Source: Cupriavidus necator (GTDB lineage: Bacteria > Pseudomonadota > Gammaproteobacteria > Burkholderiales > Burkholderiaceae). From it: a stretch of DNA of 64,000 nt. Both the position numbers and the translations under genes were made by a program. Location: positions 496,001-560,000 of the forward strand of contig CP074381.1 of the NCBI GenBank assembly GCA_022041995.1, given 5' to 3'. The notes under the pieces were generated by a model, which had not been told where the DNA came from, did no database searches, and saw only the letters and a list, made by a program, of their open reading frames with translations. Of this stretch, positions 36,578 through 45,678 are shown one piece after another. How positions within the stretch are numbered: the first letter of the stretch is position 1; the number at the start of each line of letters is the position of its first letter.

Positions 36578-36607
36578 GCAGGGGCTGCATCAATACTGGC
36601 GCGCACC

Positions 36608-36642
36608 GGCCGGGTTTGCTTCAATGAGGAGGAAACCCGGCC
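36608..36642 (+). other. Hairpin carrying a GAGGAGG sequence in its loop
   Basis: GGCCGGGTTT (36608-36617) and AAACCCGGCC (36633-36642) are a perfect 10 bp inverted repeat. The 15-nt loop contains GAGGAGG. It ends 13 bp before the start of a 59-codon open frame. Confidence 0.5.
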
Positions 36643-36655
36643 ACGGAGACCCCGC

Positions 36656-36835
36656 ATGCCCGCCTTGCCGAACCCCCACGCCGGTGCGCGCAAGCAGCCG
36701 CGCCATACCGTACCCCCGGTCGAAGAGCCCGGGCCGCCGGGCGTCCCTCCGGACTTGCCGTTGCCGCCAGAGGAAGACCCGACCCCAGCCCCGGTCGAGC
36801 CGCCTGTGGCCGGCCGCTACTGCTTGAGCTCGTAG
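36656..36835 (+). CDS. Proline-rich microprotein (hypothetical)
   Basis: A 59-codon frame starting ATG after ACGGAGACCCCGC. The product is about one third proline, with PPVEEPGPPGVPPDLPLPPEEDP-like acidic-proline repeats from about residue 20 to 46 and no signal peptide or membrane helix. Short proline-rich proteins of this kind occur in Burkholderiales but have no known role. Its end overlaps the convergent nagR by 19 bp. A frame of 67 codons from 36624 also exists, but its Arg-rich content looks like an off-frame translation. Coding status is plausible, not proven. Confidence 0.5.
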   Translation: MPALPNPHAGARKQPRHTVPPVEEPGPPGVPPDLPLPPEEDPTPAPVEPPVAGRYCLSS

Positions 36836-37539
36836 AAATCGTTCAGGCAGTAGGCGTCAGTCAGTTCGACCGGCTTGTCGCCATGGGTATAGCCGGTGCG
36901 CAGGATATGCAGCAGCGGTTCCCCCGGCGCGATATTCAGGCGCGTGGCCAGTTCCTCGCTGGCGACGATCGCGCGCAGCTTCTCGGTCACGCGCAGCACT
37001 GGCTGGCCGATCCGCTCCAGGTAGGCATAGAGTGATTCGCCGATGGCGCTGGCGTCCGGCAGTACCGCCAGCGCCAGCGTGGTCACGTCCATCCAGAAGG
37101 TCTGGCCGTCGGCCTTGCGCAGCCGGGTCAGCCTGACGATCTCTTCACCCGTCCGCAGGGCCAGCGCCTCGGCCTCCGGCGCCGTGGCCTGGCGGCGCTC
37201 GAACGCCACCAGTTCGCTCGCCGGCGTCATGCCGCGCCGGCGCGCCAGCTCGCTGAAGTTATCCAGCCGTGCCGCCCTGGGCTCCGGGCGTGGCGCGATA
37301 AAGGTGCCCGCGCCGCGGCTGCGCGTGATCGCGCCTTCCTCGGCCAGCACCTGCAGCGCGCGCCGCGCGGTCACGCGCGAGATCCCCAGCGATTCCACCA
37401 GCGTGCGCTCGGAAGGCAGCGCGTCGCCCACGCGCCACTGCCCGCCCTGGATCGCCGCGCCCAGCCTGCGCGCGACCTGCAGGTAGATCGGCGTGGCATC
37501 CGTTTCGTCTGGCCGCAGCGCCAGCAGACGTTCATCCAT
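36817..37539 (-). CDS. nagR: GntR/HutC (UTRA) regulator of GlcNAc use
   Basis: A 240-residue repressor. The GntR winged helix (PIYLQVARRLGAAIQGG, LPSERTLVESLGISRVTARRALQ and GAGTFIAP) is followed by a UTRA ligand domain (residues about 95-235) with a LTRLRKADGQTFWMD strand and the C-terminal TDAYCLNDFYELKQ. UTRA regulators such as NagR/DasR sense GlcN6P or GlcNAc6P. ATG at 37539 follows CGAGGATGCAAG; upstream in-frame sequence is intergenic. It diverges from the nag operon and shares an operator region with it, so it should repress both until amino-sugar phosphate builds up. Confidence 0.9.
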   Translation of the reverse strand: MDERLLALRPDETDATPIYLQVARRLGAAIQGGQWRVGDALPSERTLVESLGISRVTARRALQVLAEEGAITRSRGAGTFIAPRPEPRAARLDNFSELARRRGMTPASELVAFERRQATAPEAEALALRTGEEIVRLTRLRKADGQTFWMDVTTLALAVLPDASAIGESLYAYLERIGQPVLRVTEKLRAIVASEELATRLNIAPGEPLLHILRTGYTHGDKPVELTDAYCLNDFYELKQ

Positions 37540-37556
37540 CTTGCATCCTCGGGTAG

Positions 37557-37915
37557 TACCAGGTTTGTAAATTGGATGATACCACTTTAGGACAACTTCG
37601 GCGAATGACCCGACTTTACTACCATCGCGGCGCTGCGGGTGACAGCGTGTATGCGGTCTGGTATTGGAAAGGTTCTGCGCCATGGCTGCCGCCAGCAGCA
37701 GGGCCATGGCACGGAAATTTCTGCATGTTTCTGCGCGCTCGCGGCATTCGCCGAGGCTTCCTGTCGACAATTCTTAGCGTCTTGATTCATCGCAACATCA
37801 ATACCAGTTGAATACAAATAACTACTAATGGTTTCTACTGGTATTTTTATTGTCTGATGCGGTCTATCTTTCCGCGGACCACTGCGACACGTCGCCGACA
37901 GCGCCGGATACCAAT
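37557..37915. promoter_or_regulatory. nagR-nagF divergent control region with repeated TGGTAT sites
   Basis: The 390 bp gap is AT-richer than its surroundings. Half-sites of the form (A)CTGGTATT recur: TACCAGG at 37557-37563, ATACCACTT at 37579-37587, TCTGGTATT at 37657-37665, AATACCAGT at 37800-37808, ACTGGTATT at 37837-37845 and GATACCAAT at 37907-37915. The fourth and fifth form a perfect 9 bp inverted repeat. HutC-type NagR/DasR operators are built from TGGT/ACCA halves, so these are the likely NagR sites for both genes. Confidence 0.6.
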
Positions 37916-37929
37916 TTGCGGGACACGAT

Positions 37930-40541
37930 ATGGCTGACACTGCTGAAACCCTGATGCTGCGGGCTCCGATAAGCGGAGTGCTGCTCCCCCTGGCCACGGT
38001 GCCCGACCCGGTCTTTGCCGCCGGCACCTTCGGCGACGGGGTGGCGATCGACCCCTTGTCCGGCACGCTGGTGGCGCCGTGTGACGGCACCGTGATCCAC
38101 CTGGCCGCCACCGGCCACGCCCTCACGCTGGAGGCGCCTTGCGGCGCGCAGGTGTTGCTGCACGTCGGCATCGATACCGTGGCGCTGCGCGGCGAGGGGT
38201 TTGCGCCGTGCGTGGCGACGGGTGAGCGCGTGCGGCAAGGCGACGTGCTGGTGCGCTTCGATGTCGACGGGGTTGCGCGTCAGGCGCTGAGCCTGGTGAC
38301 GGTAATGGCGCTGGCCAACGGCGACGCCTTCGCGGTTGCCGGCAAGCCCGTGGCGGTGCGGGCGGAGGCCGGCCGCAGCGTGGTGCTGCAGGTGCGGGCC
38401 GCCGGTGCGCAGGCGTTGCCGCGCCACGCATCGGGCGAGGCCGGCCTCCGCCCGCACCGCCGCACGGTCACGCTGGCGTGCCGGGCGGGCTGCATGCACG
38501 GCCCGCGGCGCGGGCGCGTGCGGCAATGCGCGGGCTGGATGCCAGCGTGATGCTGCATTACGGCGGCCGGCAGGCGAGTCTGTCCAGTCTGGTCGCGCTG
38601 CTGAGCCTGGCCGCGGGCGAAGGCGCCATGGTCGAACTGGTGGCAAGCGGCGCCGATGCAGAGGCCGCGCTGGCCGCGGTGGCGCGTGAACTGCAGCGCG
38701 CCGGCGCAGGCGAGGACGCGCCGCCGGTGCACGCCGGCACGATCCCGCTTTCGTCGGCCAGCCTGGTCCCGGGCGCCATTGCCGGCGTGGCGGCCGCGCC
38801 CGGCATTGCCGTCGGCACGCTGCATTGGTGGCGCGACACGGCCCCCGAGCCGGCCGAAGCAGGCCAGGGCAACGCCACCGAGCGTGCCGCGCTGCGTGCG
38901 GCGCTGGCTGGCGCCGACGCCCAGCTCACGCACGAGAGCCAAGCCGCCGCCGCGCGCGGTGCCGCTGCCGAGGCCGGCATCTTCGCCATGCATCGCGCGC
39001 TGCTGGAAGACCCGGCGCTGCTGGCCGCGGCTGAGGCCTATATCGACGCCGGCAAGAGCGCGGGCTTTGCCTGGCGCGAGGCCACCCGCGCCGAGGCTGC
39101 CTTGCTGTCGCGCATGCCGGATCCGCGCATGGCCGAGCGTGCCGCCGATTTGCTCGACGTGGACAAGCGCGTGCGGCGCGTGCTCGCCCCCGCGCCCGCG
39201 GACACTGCCGCCGGGCGCCTGCCGGCCGCAGACGGCACTCCGGTGGTGCTGGCCGCGGAAGAATTCACGCCCTCGGACCTGGCCGGCCTGCATCTCTGCC
39301 CGGCGCAGGTCGCGGCACTGGTGATGGTGCGCGGTGGCCCGACCTCGCACGCGGCCATCATCGCGCGCCAGCTCGGCATGCCGTGCCTGGTGGCACTGGG
39401 CGGTGCGCTGGCGCGCCTGGCCGACGGCACGCCCGTGATTGCCGACGGCGACCGCGCCTGCCTGCTCGCCAGCCCCGATGCCCACGCGCTGGCCGCCGCG
39501 GCCAGCGCCATGCGCCAGCGCGCCTGGCAACGCGACACCGACCTGCGCGATGCGCACGCCGCGGCCAGCACGCGCGACGGCGTGCGCATCGAGGTGGCCG
39601 CCAACGTCGGCAGCGTGGCGGATGCCGCCAATGCGCTGCCACACGGCGCCGACTCGGTCGGGCTGGTGCGCACCGAACTGCTGTGCCTGCACGAGGCCGC
39701 CGCGCCCACGCCCGCCGGTCATCGCGCCAGTTGCCAGGCCATCGTTGACGCGCTGCCGGGACGCAGCGTGATCGTGCGCACGCTCGATATCGGCGGCGAC
39801 AAGGACGCGGCCTGGCTGCAGCTGCCGCCGGAAGCCAACCCGGCGCTGGGGCTGCGCGGCGTGCGCCTGGCGCAGGTGCGCCCACAGTTGTTCGACGACC
39901 AGTTGCGCGGGCTGCTGGCGGTGCGCGCCGCTGCGCCGCTGCGCATCCTGCTGCCGATGGTCACCGAGGTGGACGAACTGCTGGTCTGGCGCGAGCGCAT
40001 CCGCGCGCTGGCGCGCGAGGCGGGTGCCGAGGCCGTGCCCGAGGTCGGCGTGATGATCGAAGTCCCGTCCGCTGCGCTGCTGGCCGACCAGCTGGCCGAG
40101 CACGCCGATTTCTTCTCGATCGGCACCAACGACCTGACCCAGTACACGCTGGCCATGGACCGCTGCCAGCCGGAGCTGGCGGCGCGCATGGACGGTCTGC
40201 ATCCCGCCGTGCTGCGCATGATCGCCGCCACCACCGAGGGCGCCGCGCGCCATGGCCGCTGGGTCGGCGTGTGCGGCGCGCTGGCGGGCGATCCGCTGGC
40301 GGTGCCGGTGCTGATCGGGCTGGGCGTGACCGAGCTGTCGGTCGATGCCGCGCTGGTACCGGGCATCAAGTCGCGTGTGCGCGCGCTGTCCCACGCCGAC
40401 TGCTGCCAGCGCGCCGGCGCGCTGCTGCGGCTGCCCTCGGCGGGCGCGGTGCGTGCCGCGTGCCGCGAATACTGGCCGGCCCAGGCGCCGGCTCCCCGGA
40501 ACGACGGCGCGCTTGCGCGCCCTTATGGAGAATGCCAATGA
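37930..40541 (+). CDS. nagF: GlcNAc PTS soluble fusion EIIA-HPr-EI, one frameshift
   Basis: Three phosphotransferase domains are fused. EIIA (glucose type) has LLHVGIDTV with His78; HPr has GGLHARPA with His189; enzyme I has GGPTSHAAIIARQ with His474, DIGGDKDA and GTNDLTQYTLAMDR. Phosphate passes from PEP through EI, HPr and EIIA to the membrane EIIB. The frame breaks inside the HPr active site at 38481-38485; one extra C restores TLACPGGLHARPAARAR and an 870-residue protein. The EI part is complete. The last codons overlap nagE (ATGA). The frameshift would abolish all transport, so it is most likely an error in the read sequence. Confidence 0.92.
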
Positions 40542-42254
40542 AGATCGACCTGTTGCCCGGGCTGCAGCGCCTTGGCGCCACGCTGATGCTGCCGATCGCG
40601 GTGCTGCCGGTTGCCGGCCTGCTGCTGCGCCTGGGCCAGCCCGATGTCTTCGATATCCGCCCGATGGCCGAGGCCGGCAATGCGGTCTTTGCCAACCTTG
40701 CGCTGCTGTTCGCGATCGGCGTGGCGGTGGGCTCGGCGCGCGACAACCACGGCGCCGCCGCGCTGGCCGGCACTATCGGCTACCTGGTGCTGACCACGGT
40801 GATGAAGGCCATCGACAGCTCGCTCGACATGGGCGTGCTGGCCGGCATCGTGTGCGGCCTGCTGGCCGGCAACCTCTACAACCGCTACCGCGGCGTGACC
40901 CTGCCGCCCTACCTGGCATTCTTTGCCGGCAAGCGTTTCGTGCCCATCGTCACGGCGCTGTGCTGCCTGCTGCTAGGGCTGGTGCTGGCCTATGCGTGGG
41001 CGCCGGTGCAGGCCGGCATCAATGCCGCCGGCGCGTGGCTGACCACGGCCGGCGCGGCCGGGCCTTCGTGTTCGGGCTGCTCAACCGGCTGCTGCTGGTG
41101 ACCGGGCTGCATCACCTGATCAACACGCTGGCCTGGTTCGTGTTCGGCAACTATGTGGATCCGGCCACCGGCGCCGCCGTTACGGGCGACCTGCACCGCT
41201 ACTTTGCCGGCGATCCCGGCGCCGGCGTGTTCATGGCCGGCTTCTTCCCGGTGATGATGTTCGGCCTGCCGGCGGCGTGCCTGGCGATGTACCAGGAGAC
41301 GCCGCCCGCGCGCCGCGCACTGGTGGCCGGCATGCTGTTCTCGATGGCGCTGACCTCATTCCTGACCGGGATTACCGAGCCGATCGAGTTCAGCTTCATG
41401 TTCCTGGCCCCGGTGCTGTATGGCCTGCACGCGGTGATGACGGGCCTGTCGATGGCGTTGTGCCAGATCCTGGATATCCGGCTGGGCTTCACCTTCTCGG
41501 CCGGTGCGATTGACTACGTGCTCGGCTATGGGCTGTCCAGCCATGGCTGGCTGGCGTTGCCGCTGGGGCTCGCCTACGGGCTGGCCTACTACGCCGTGTT
41601 CCGCCTGTTTATCCGCCGCTTCAACCTGCTGACCCGGGCCGCGATGAGGCCATGACCGAGCCCGCCGCGGCCGGCGTGGCGCAGCCGGTCGCCGCAGGCG
41701 GCTTGGGCCAGCGTTATGTCGAGGCGCTGGGCGGCAGCGCCAACCTGGTGGTGGTCGACGCCTGCACCACGCGGCTGCGCCTGAACGTGGCCGACGTCGG
41801 TGCCGTGTCCGAGCCGAAGCTCAAGGCGCTGGGCGTGCGCGGCGTGCTCAAGCGCCCGCCCAATGTGGTGCAGGTGGTGATCGGGCCGCAGGCCGAGCAG
41901 GTTGCAGGCGAGATCCGCGCAGCACTGCAGCAGCCCGAGGCATTAAGCGCTGACGAAGCCACCGCTACCGCTGTCGCCGAGGCCGCAACGGTGCCAGCGC
42001 CCTTCGACCCGGACTGGTGGATCGACACGCTAGGTGGCGCCGGCAATCTGGCGGCCGTCGACGTGGTGGCGCTGACAAGGCTGCGCGTGGTGGTGCGCGA
42101 GCGCGCCTGCGTGCGCGACGAGCGCCTCGCGGGCGGCCCGGGCAACCAGTTGATGTGGACCGGGCCGGACACCGCGCATATCGCCTTCGGCCATCCGGCC
42201 GATGGGCACGCCGCTGCGCTGGCCCGTGCGCTGAAAGCCGGCGCGCCCGCCTGA
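40538..42254 (+). CDS. nagE: GlcNAc PTS membrane component EIICB with a second, degenerate EIIB domain; two frameshifts
   Basis: The EIIC domain (LQRLGATLMLPIAVLPVAGLLLRLG opening, then HHLINTLAWFVFGNY and GITEPIEFSFMFLAP) transports GlcNAc. The frame breaks at 41060-41062 (GGG run) and 41633-41638 (CCCGGG). Restoring one base at each yields GAAGAFVFGLLN and the usual linker NLLTPGRDEA, so EIIC and EIIB form one 572-residue protein, not two genes. EIIB has the phospho-Cys in DACTTRLRL (about residue 410). A second EIIB-like unit follows (WWIDTLGGAGNLAAVD then ALTRLRVVV) in which the Cys is replaced. GlcNAc arrives as GlcNAc-6-phosphate. Confidence 0.9.
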
Positions 42255-42265
42255 CGCCCCCGCCG

Positions 42266-42297
42266 CCGCGGCCTGCTGCGGTTTGCAGCGGCCGCGG
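42266..42297 (+). other. Intercistronic hairpin between nagE and the porin gene
   Basis: CCGCGGCC-T-GCTGC (42266-42279) pairs with GCAGC-GGCCGCGG (42285-42297), one bulged base, loop GGTTT. No U-tract; likely an mRNA processing or stability element. Confidence 0.5.
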
Positions 42298-42371
42298 TCG
42301 ATCCGTGCCATCGGCGCCCGCTTGCGGCCGCGCGTGGTGGCAATCGCCATACCATCCTGGAGTTCCCGACC

Positions 42372-43439
42372 GTGAAACGCATTGCACTGACGGCGCTGCT
42401 TGCAGCGTCGGCTGGCGGCGCTTGCGCGCAATCCGCCGGCGCCACCGGCATTACCTTCTACGGCCGCGCGGTGGCCGGCCTCGACTACGTCAACGGCATC
42501 GCCCGGCCTGGCGGCGACGCCGATACCTTGCGCTTCGGCAGCAACCAGTACGGCGTCAGCTTCTGGGGCATGCGCGGCGCCGAAGACCTGGGCGGCGGCC
42601 TGCGCGCGCTGTTCAACCTGGAGGGCATGATCACCTCCGGCACCGGGCGCGCCGAGCCGCTGTTCAACCGCCGCGCGCAGGTGGGCCTGGCCGGCGACGG
42701 CTGGGGCGCGCTGCTGCTTGGCCGCGCCATGAGCCTCACCGACGACGAGAGCGGCACGCTCGACCCGATGGGCCTGCAGGCCAGTTCGGTGGCCACGCTG
42801 GTCTATGGCCGCAACTGGGGCTCGCGCCCGAATGCCGTGACCTGGAACTCCCCCGCCTGGGGTGGGTTCAGCCTGCGCGCGCAGGCTGGCCACGACGGCG
42901 TTCCGGGCAACTTCAACGGTGGCAGGCAGCTGAGCGCCGCCATCAAGTACGCGCAGGGCAACCTGGCCGTGACCGGCCTTTACGAAGAACTGCGCGATGC
43001 GCGCGGCCGCATGGACGACCTCTATGCCAGCTCGCGCCAGTACACGCTGGGCGGCAGCTATGCGCTGCGCGACCTGCGCCTGTTTGCCGGCTACAACCTG
43101 ACGGCGTCGTCGGGCGCCACGGTGGCCACGGCGGCCAACCCCTACGCCGCCACGCGCAGCCAGATGGCGTGGGTTGGCGCCAACTACCGCGTGCTGCCGG
43201 CGCTGACGCTGCTGTCAGGCATCTACTACGCCAACCTGAACAACCACGCCGGCCATGGCACGCTTGTCACACTGGGCGCAAAGTATGACTTGTCGCGGCG
43301 CACGTCGCTGTACGGCACCGTGGCGTCGGTGTTCAACTCAGGCAAGGCGACCTTCTCGGTCGAGGCCTCACCGGACACCATGCCGCGGCCGGGCGCGAAC
43401 CAGCAGGGCGCTTATGCCGGCATCATCCACCTGTTCTGA
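42372..43439 (+). CDS. nagC: Gram-negative porin of the GlcNAc cluster
   Basis: A 355-residue outer-membrane beta-barrel with a signal peptide (cleavage likely after ACAQ, about residue 20). Family marks are GITFYGRAVAGLDYVNG, SFWGMRGAEDLGGGLRALFNLE split as first strands, the VGLAGDGWGALLLGR strand and the terminal phenylalanine AGIIHLF recognised by the BAM machinery. It probably passes GlcNAc or chitobiose across the outer membrane. The symbol follows the name used for this porin in Cupriavidus; it is not the NagC repressor of E. coli. Start is GTG at 42372 behind CTGGAG. Confidence 0.88.
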   Translation: MKRIALTALLAASAGGACAQSAGATGITFYGRAVAGLDYVNGIARPGGDADTLRFGSNQYGVSFWGMRGAEDLGGGLRALFNLEGMITSGTGRAEPLFNRRAQVGLAGDGWGALLLGRAMSLTDDESGTLDPMGLQASSVATLVYGRNWGSRPNAVTWNSPAWGGFSLRAQAGHDGVPGNFNGGRQLSAAIKYAQGNLAVTGLYEELRDARGRMDDLYASSRQYTLGGSYALRDLRLFAGYNLTASSGATVATAANPYAATRSQMAWVGANYRVLPALTLLSGIYYANLNNHAGHGTLVTLGAKYDLSRRTSLYGTVASVFNSGKATFSVEASPDTMPRPGANQQGAYAGIIHLF

Positions 43440-43470
43440 GGAATGCGCCCGTGATGTGGAGAGTACTGCC

Positions 43471-44574
43471 ATGAAAGGCAACATCCTGACCCCGACCGGC
43501 TGGCTGCTTGGCGAAATCCATGCTGGCCCGGACGGGCGCATCGCGCGCATCGAGGGCGTGCCGGCCACGCCGGCGGACAACGACGCCCCCTATGTGCTGC
43601 CGGGCTTTGTCGACCTGCTCAATCACGGCGGCGGCGGCAAGGACTTCATGGACGGGGAGGCCGCGGTGCCGGTGATCCTGCGCGCGCATGTGCGCTTCGG
43701 CACCACCAGCCTGCTGGGCAGCACCATGACCGCGCCGCACGAGGTGCTGCTGACGGCACTGAAAGCACTGGACCGCGCCTGCGCGAGGCGCCCGGCGGGC
43801 GGCGCGCGCATGCTCGGCGTGCATCTGGAGGGGCCATACATCAACCCCGGCAAGCTGGGCGCGCAGCCCGAGTCTTCGGCCATTGCCACGCAGCGGGAAA
43901 TGGCGCAGTACCTCGATGCGGCGCCGTTGAAGGTCGTGACGCTGGCGCCGGAGTTGCCCGGGCACCTGGACATCATCCGCATGCTGGCCGCGCGCGGCGT
44001 GCGCGTGCAGCTGGGCCACACGCTGGGCAGCTATGAAGACGCAGTGGCCGCGCTCGAGGCCGGCGCCAGCGGCTTCACGCACCTGTTCAACGCAATGACG
44101 CCGCTGCAGCACCGCGCCCCGGGCGTGGTCGGCGCGGCGCTGGCGCACGCCGAGTTCGCCGAACTGATCCCCGACCTGCTGCATGTGCATCCGGGCGCAA
44201 TCCGCGCCGCGCTGCGCGCGATCCCGCGCCTGTACGCCGTTACCGACGCCACCGCCGCGGCGGGCATGCCCGACGGCGTCTACCACCTGGGCAGCCAGAC
44301 CGTCTACAAGGCCGGCGGCAGCGTGCGGCTGGCCAACGGCACGCTGTCGGGCAGCGTGCTGACCATGGACCAGGCGCTGCGCAATTTCGTCGCGATCGGG
44401 CTGGACCTGGCCGAAGCCTCGCGGCGCGTCTCGCTGTATCCGGCGCAGTACCTGGGCCTGGCCGACCGCGGCTCGCTGGCGCCCGGCTGCTGGGCCGACG
44501 TGGCCGTGCTGGACCGCGCGCTGGCCATCCGTGCCGTCTATGTCGAAGGGGAGCGTTGTGTCGAGAATGCTTGA
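43471..44574 (+). CDS. nagA: N-acetylglucosamine-6-phosphate deacetylase
   Basis: A 367-residue amidohydrolase. Metal and substrate motifs in order: DLLNHGGGGKDFMDG (variant of HxH), HLEGPYINPGKLGAQ with the metal Glu, QLGHTLGSYEDAV, GFTHLFNAMTPLQHRAPG and the catalytic Asp in AVTDATAAAG. It converts GlcNAc-6-P to GlcN-6-P and acetate. TGGAGAG precedes the start. Its last 17 bases overlap the start of nagB, so translation is coupled. Confidence 0.95.
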   Translation: MKGNILTPTGWLLGEIHAGPDGRIARIEGVPATPADNDAPYVLPGFVDLLNHGGGGKDFMDGEAAVPVILRAHVRFGTTSLLGSTMTAPHEVLLTALKALDRACARRPAGGARMLGVHLEGPYINPGKLGAQPESSAIATQREMAQYLDAAPLKVVTLAPELPGHLDIIRMLAARGVRVQLGHTLGSYEDAVAALEAGASGFTHLFNAMTPLQHRAPGVVGAALAHAEFAELIPDLLHVHPGAIRAALRAIPRLYAVTDATAAAGMPDGVYHLGSQTVYKAGGSVRLANGTLSGSVLTMDQALRNFVAIGLDLAEASRRVSLYPAQYLGLADRGSLAPGCWADVAVLDRALAIRAVYVEGERCVENA

Positions 44575-45609
44575 AGAGGCGTTGAGCGCGCCGGCCGTGG
44601 TGGCCGCGCAGCTGGACCACGGCGCGCACGTCGCCGCGCTGGCGGCGGCGCTGGCCGCGCAGCCGTGGCCCGCGGTGCTGACCGTGGCGCGCGGCAGCTC
44701 AGACCATGCCGCCAGCTACTTCGCCGCGCTGGTGACGCGCCGGCTGGGCGTGCCGGTGGCGTCGCTGCCGATGTCGACGGTGACGCTGCATGGCAGCGCG
44801 CTGCGCGTGGATGGGCAGCTGGCGGTGGCGTTCTCGCAGTCGGGCCGCAGCCCCGACCTGGTCGAGACCATGCAGGCGCTGCGCACCGGCGGCGCCGCCA
44901 CGGTGGCGCTGGTCAATGCCCCGGACTCGCCGCTGGCGCAGGCGTGCGCGCATGCATTGCCGTTGCGAGCCGGGCCCGAGCACAGCGTGGCCGCCACCAA
45001 GAGCTATATCGCCATGTTGTCGATATCGGCGCTGCTGGTGGGCCATCTCGAAGCCGCGCGCAGCGGCGAGCGCGAGTTGGTCGCGGCCTGCGAGGGCCTG
45101 CCGGCCGCGCTGGACGAGGCCGCCGCGCAGGACTGGTCGGCGCTGGTGCCCGCGCTGCGCGACGCCGAGCGCATGATCGTGCTGGGCCGCGGCGCGGGCC
45201 TGGCGATCGCACAGGAAGCGGCGCTCAAGCTGAAGGAAACCTCCGGCATCCAGGCCGAGGCATTCTCCGGCGCCGAAGTGCGGCATGGCCCGATGGAAAT
45301 CATCGGCGACGGCTACCCGCTGCTGGTGTTCGCGCCGCGCGGGCCGGAACAGGCCGGGCTGCTGGCGCTGGCCGCCGAGATGCGCGCCCGCGGCGCGCGC
45401 GTGCTGCTGGCTGCGCCTGCTGGCACGAATGATGCGGAGTTTCCGGGGAATTCCGCGCGGAGTTGCCGCTTGCGCCGGCCGGTCATCCGCTGCTCGATCC
45501 GATCTGCGCCATCCAGAGCTTCTATGTCGCGGCGCAGGCGCTCGCCCTGGCGCGCGGGCGCAATCCCGACCAGCCGCAATACCTGCGCAAGGTGACCGAG
45601 ACCCGCTGA
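44558..45609 (+). CDS. nagB: SIS-domain glucosamine-6-phosphate deaminase (NagB-II/AgaS-like), one frameshift
   Basis: Two SIS domains: the first with TVARGSSDHAASYFAALV and AFSQSGRSPDLVE, the second with VLGRGAGLAIAQEAALKLKE (two blocks) and SGAEVRHGPMEI. This resembles the isomerase half of GlmS, not classical NagB, and should turn GlcN-6-P into fructose-6-P and ammonia. The start is GTG at 44558 behind GGGGAG within nagA. After residue ~295 the frame goes wrong; adding one G to the GGGG run at 45445-45448 restores ELPLAPAGHPLLDP, AIQSFY and YLRKVTETR, ending at 45609 (350 residues). Confidence 0.88.
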
Positions 45610-45678
45610 TCTGGCCCAGATTGCTCCAATACCGGCTCACGCCGCCCCATGCCGCTCCCGGCAAGCAAGGAGTTCGTC

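Noticed and set aside
36624-36827. A 67-codon Arg/Pro-rich frame as a gene
   Set aside because: Off-frame composition; the overlapping 36656-36835 frame has a better ribosome-binding site and a more protein-like composition.
37572-37811. A 79-codon frame within the nagR-nagF gap
   Set aside because: No ribosome-binding site or domain, and it overlaps the regulatory half-sites.
41652-42254. A separate EIIB gene after an EIIC gene
   Set aside because: The apparent ATGA overlap arises from a -1 shift at 41633-41638; one restored base gives the normal fused EIICB linker NLLTPGRDEA.
44558-45609. Classical hexameric glucosamine-6-phosphate deaminase (NagB type I)
   Set aside because: The protein has two SIS domains like GlmS and lacks the type I NagB motifs.
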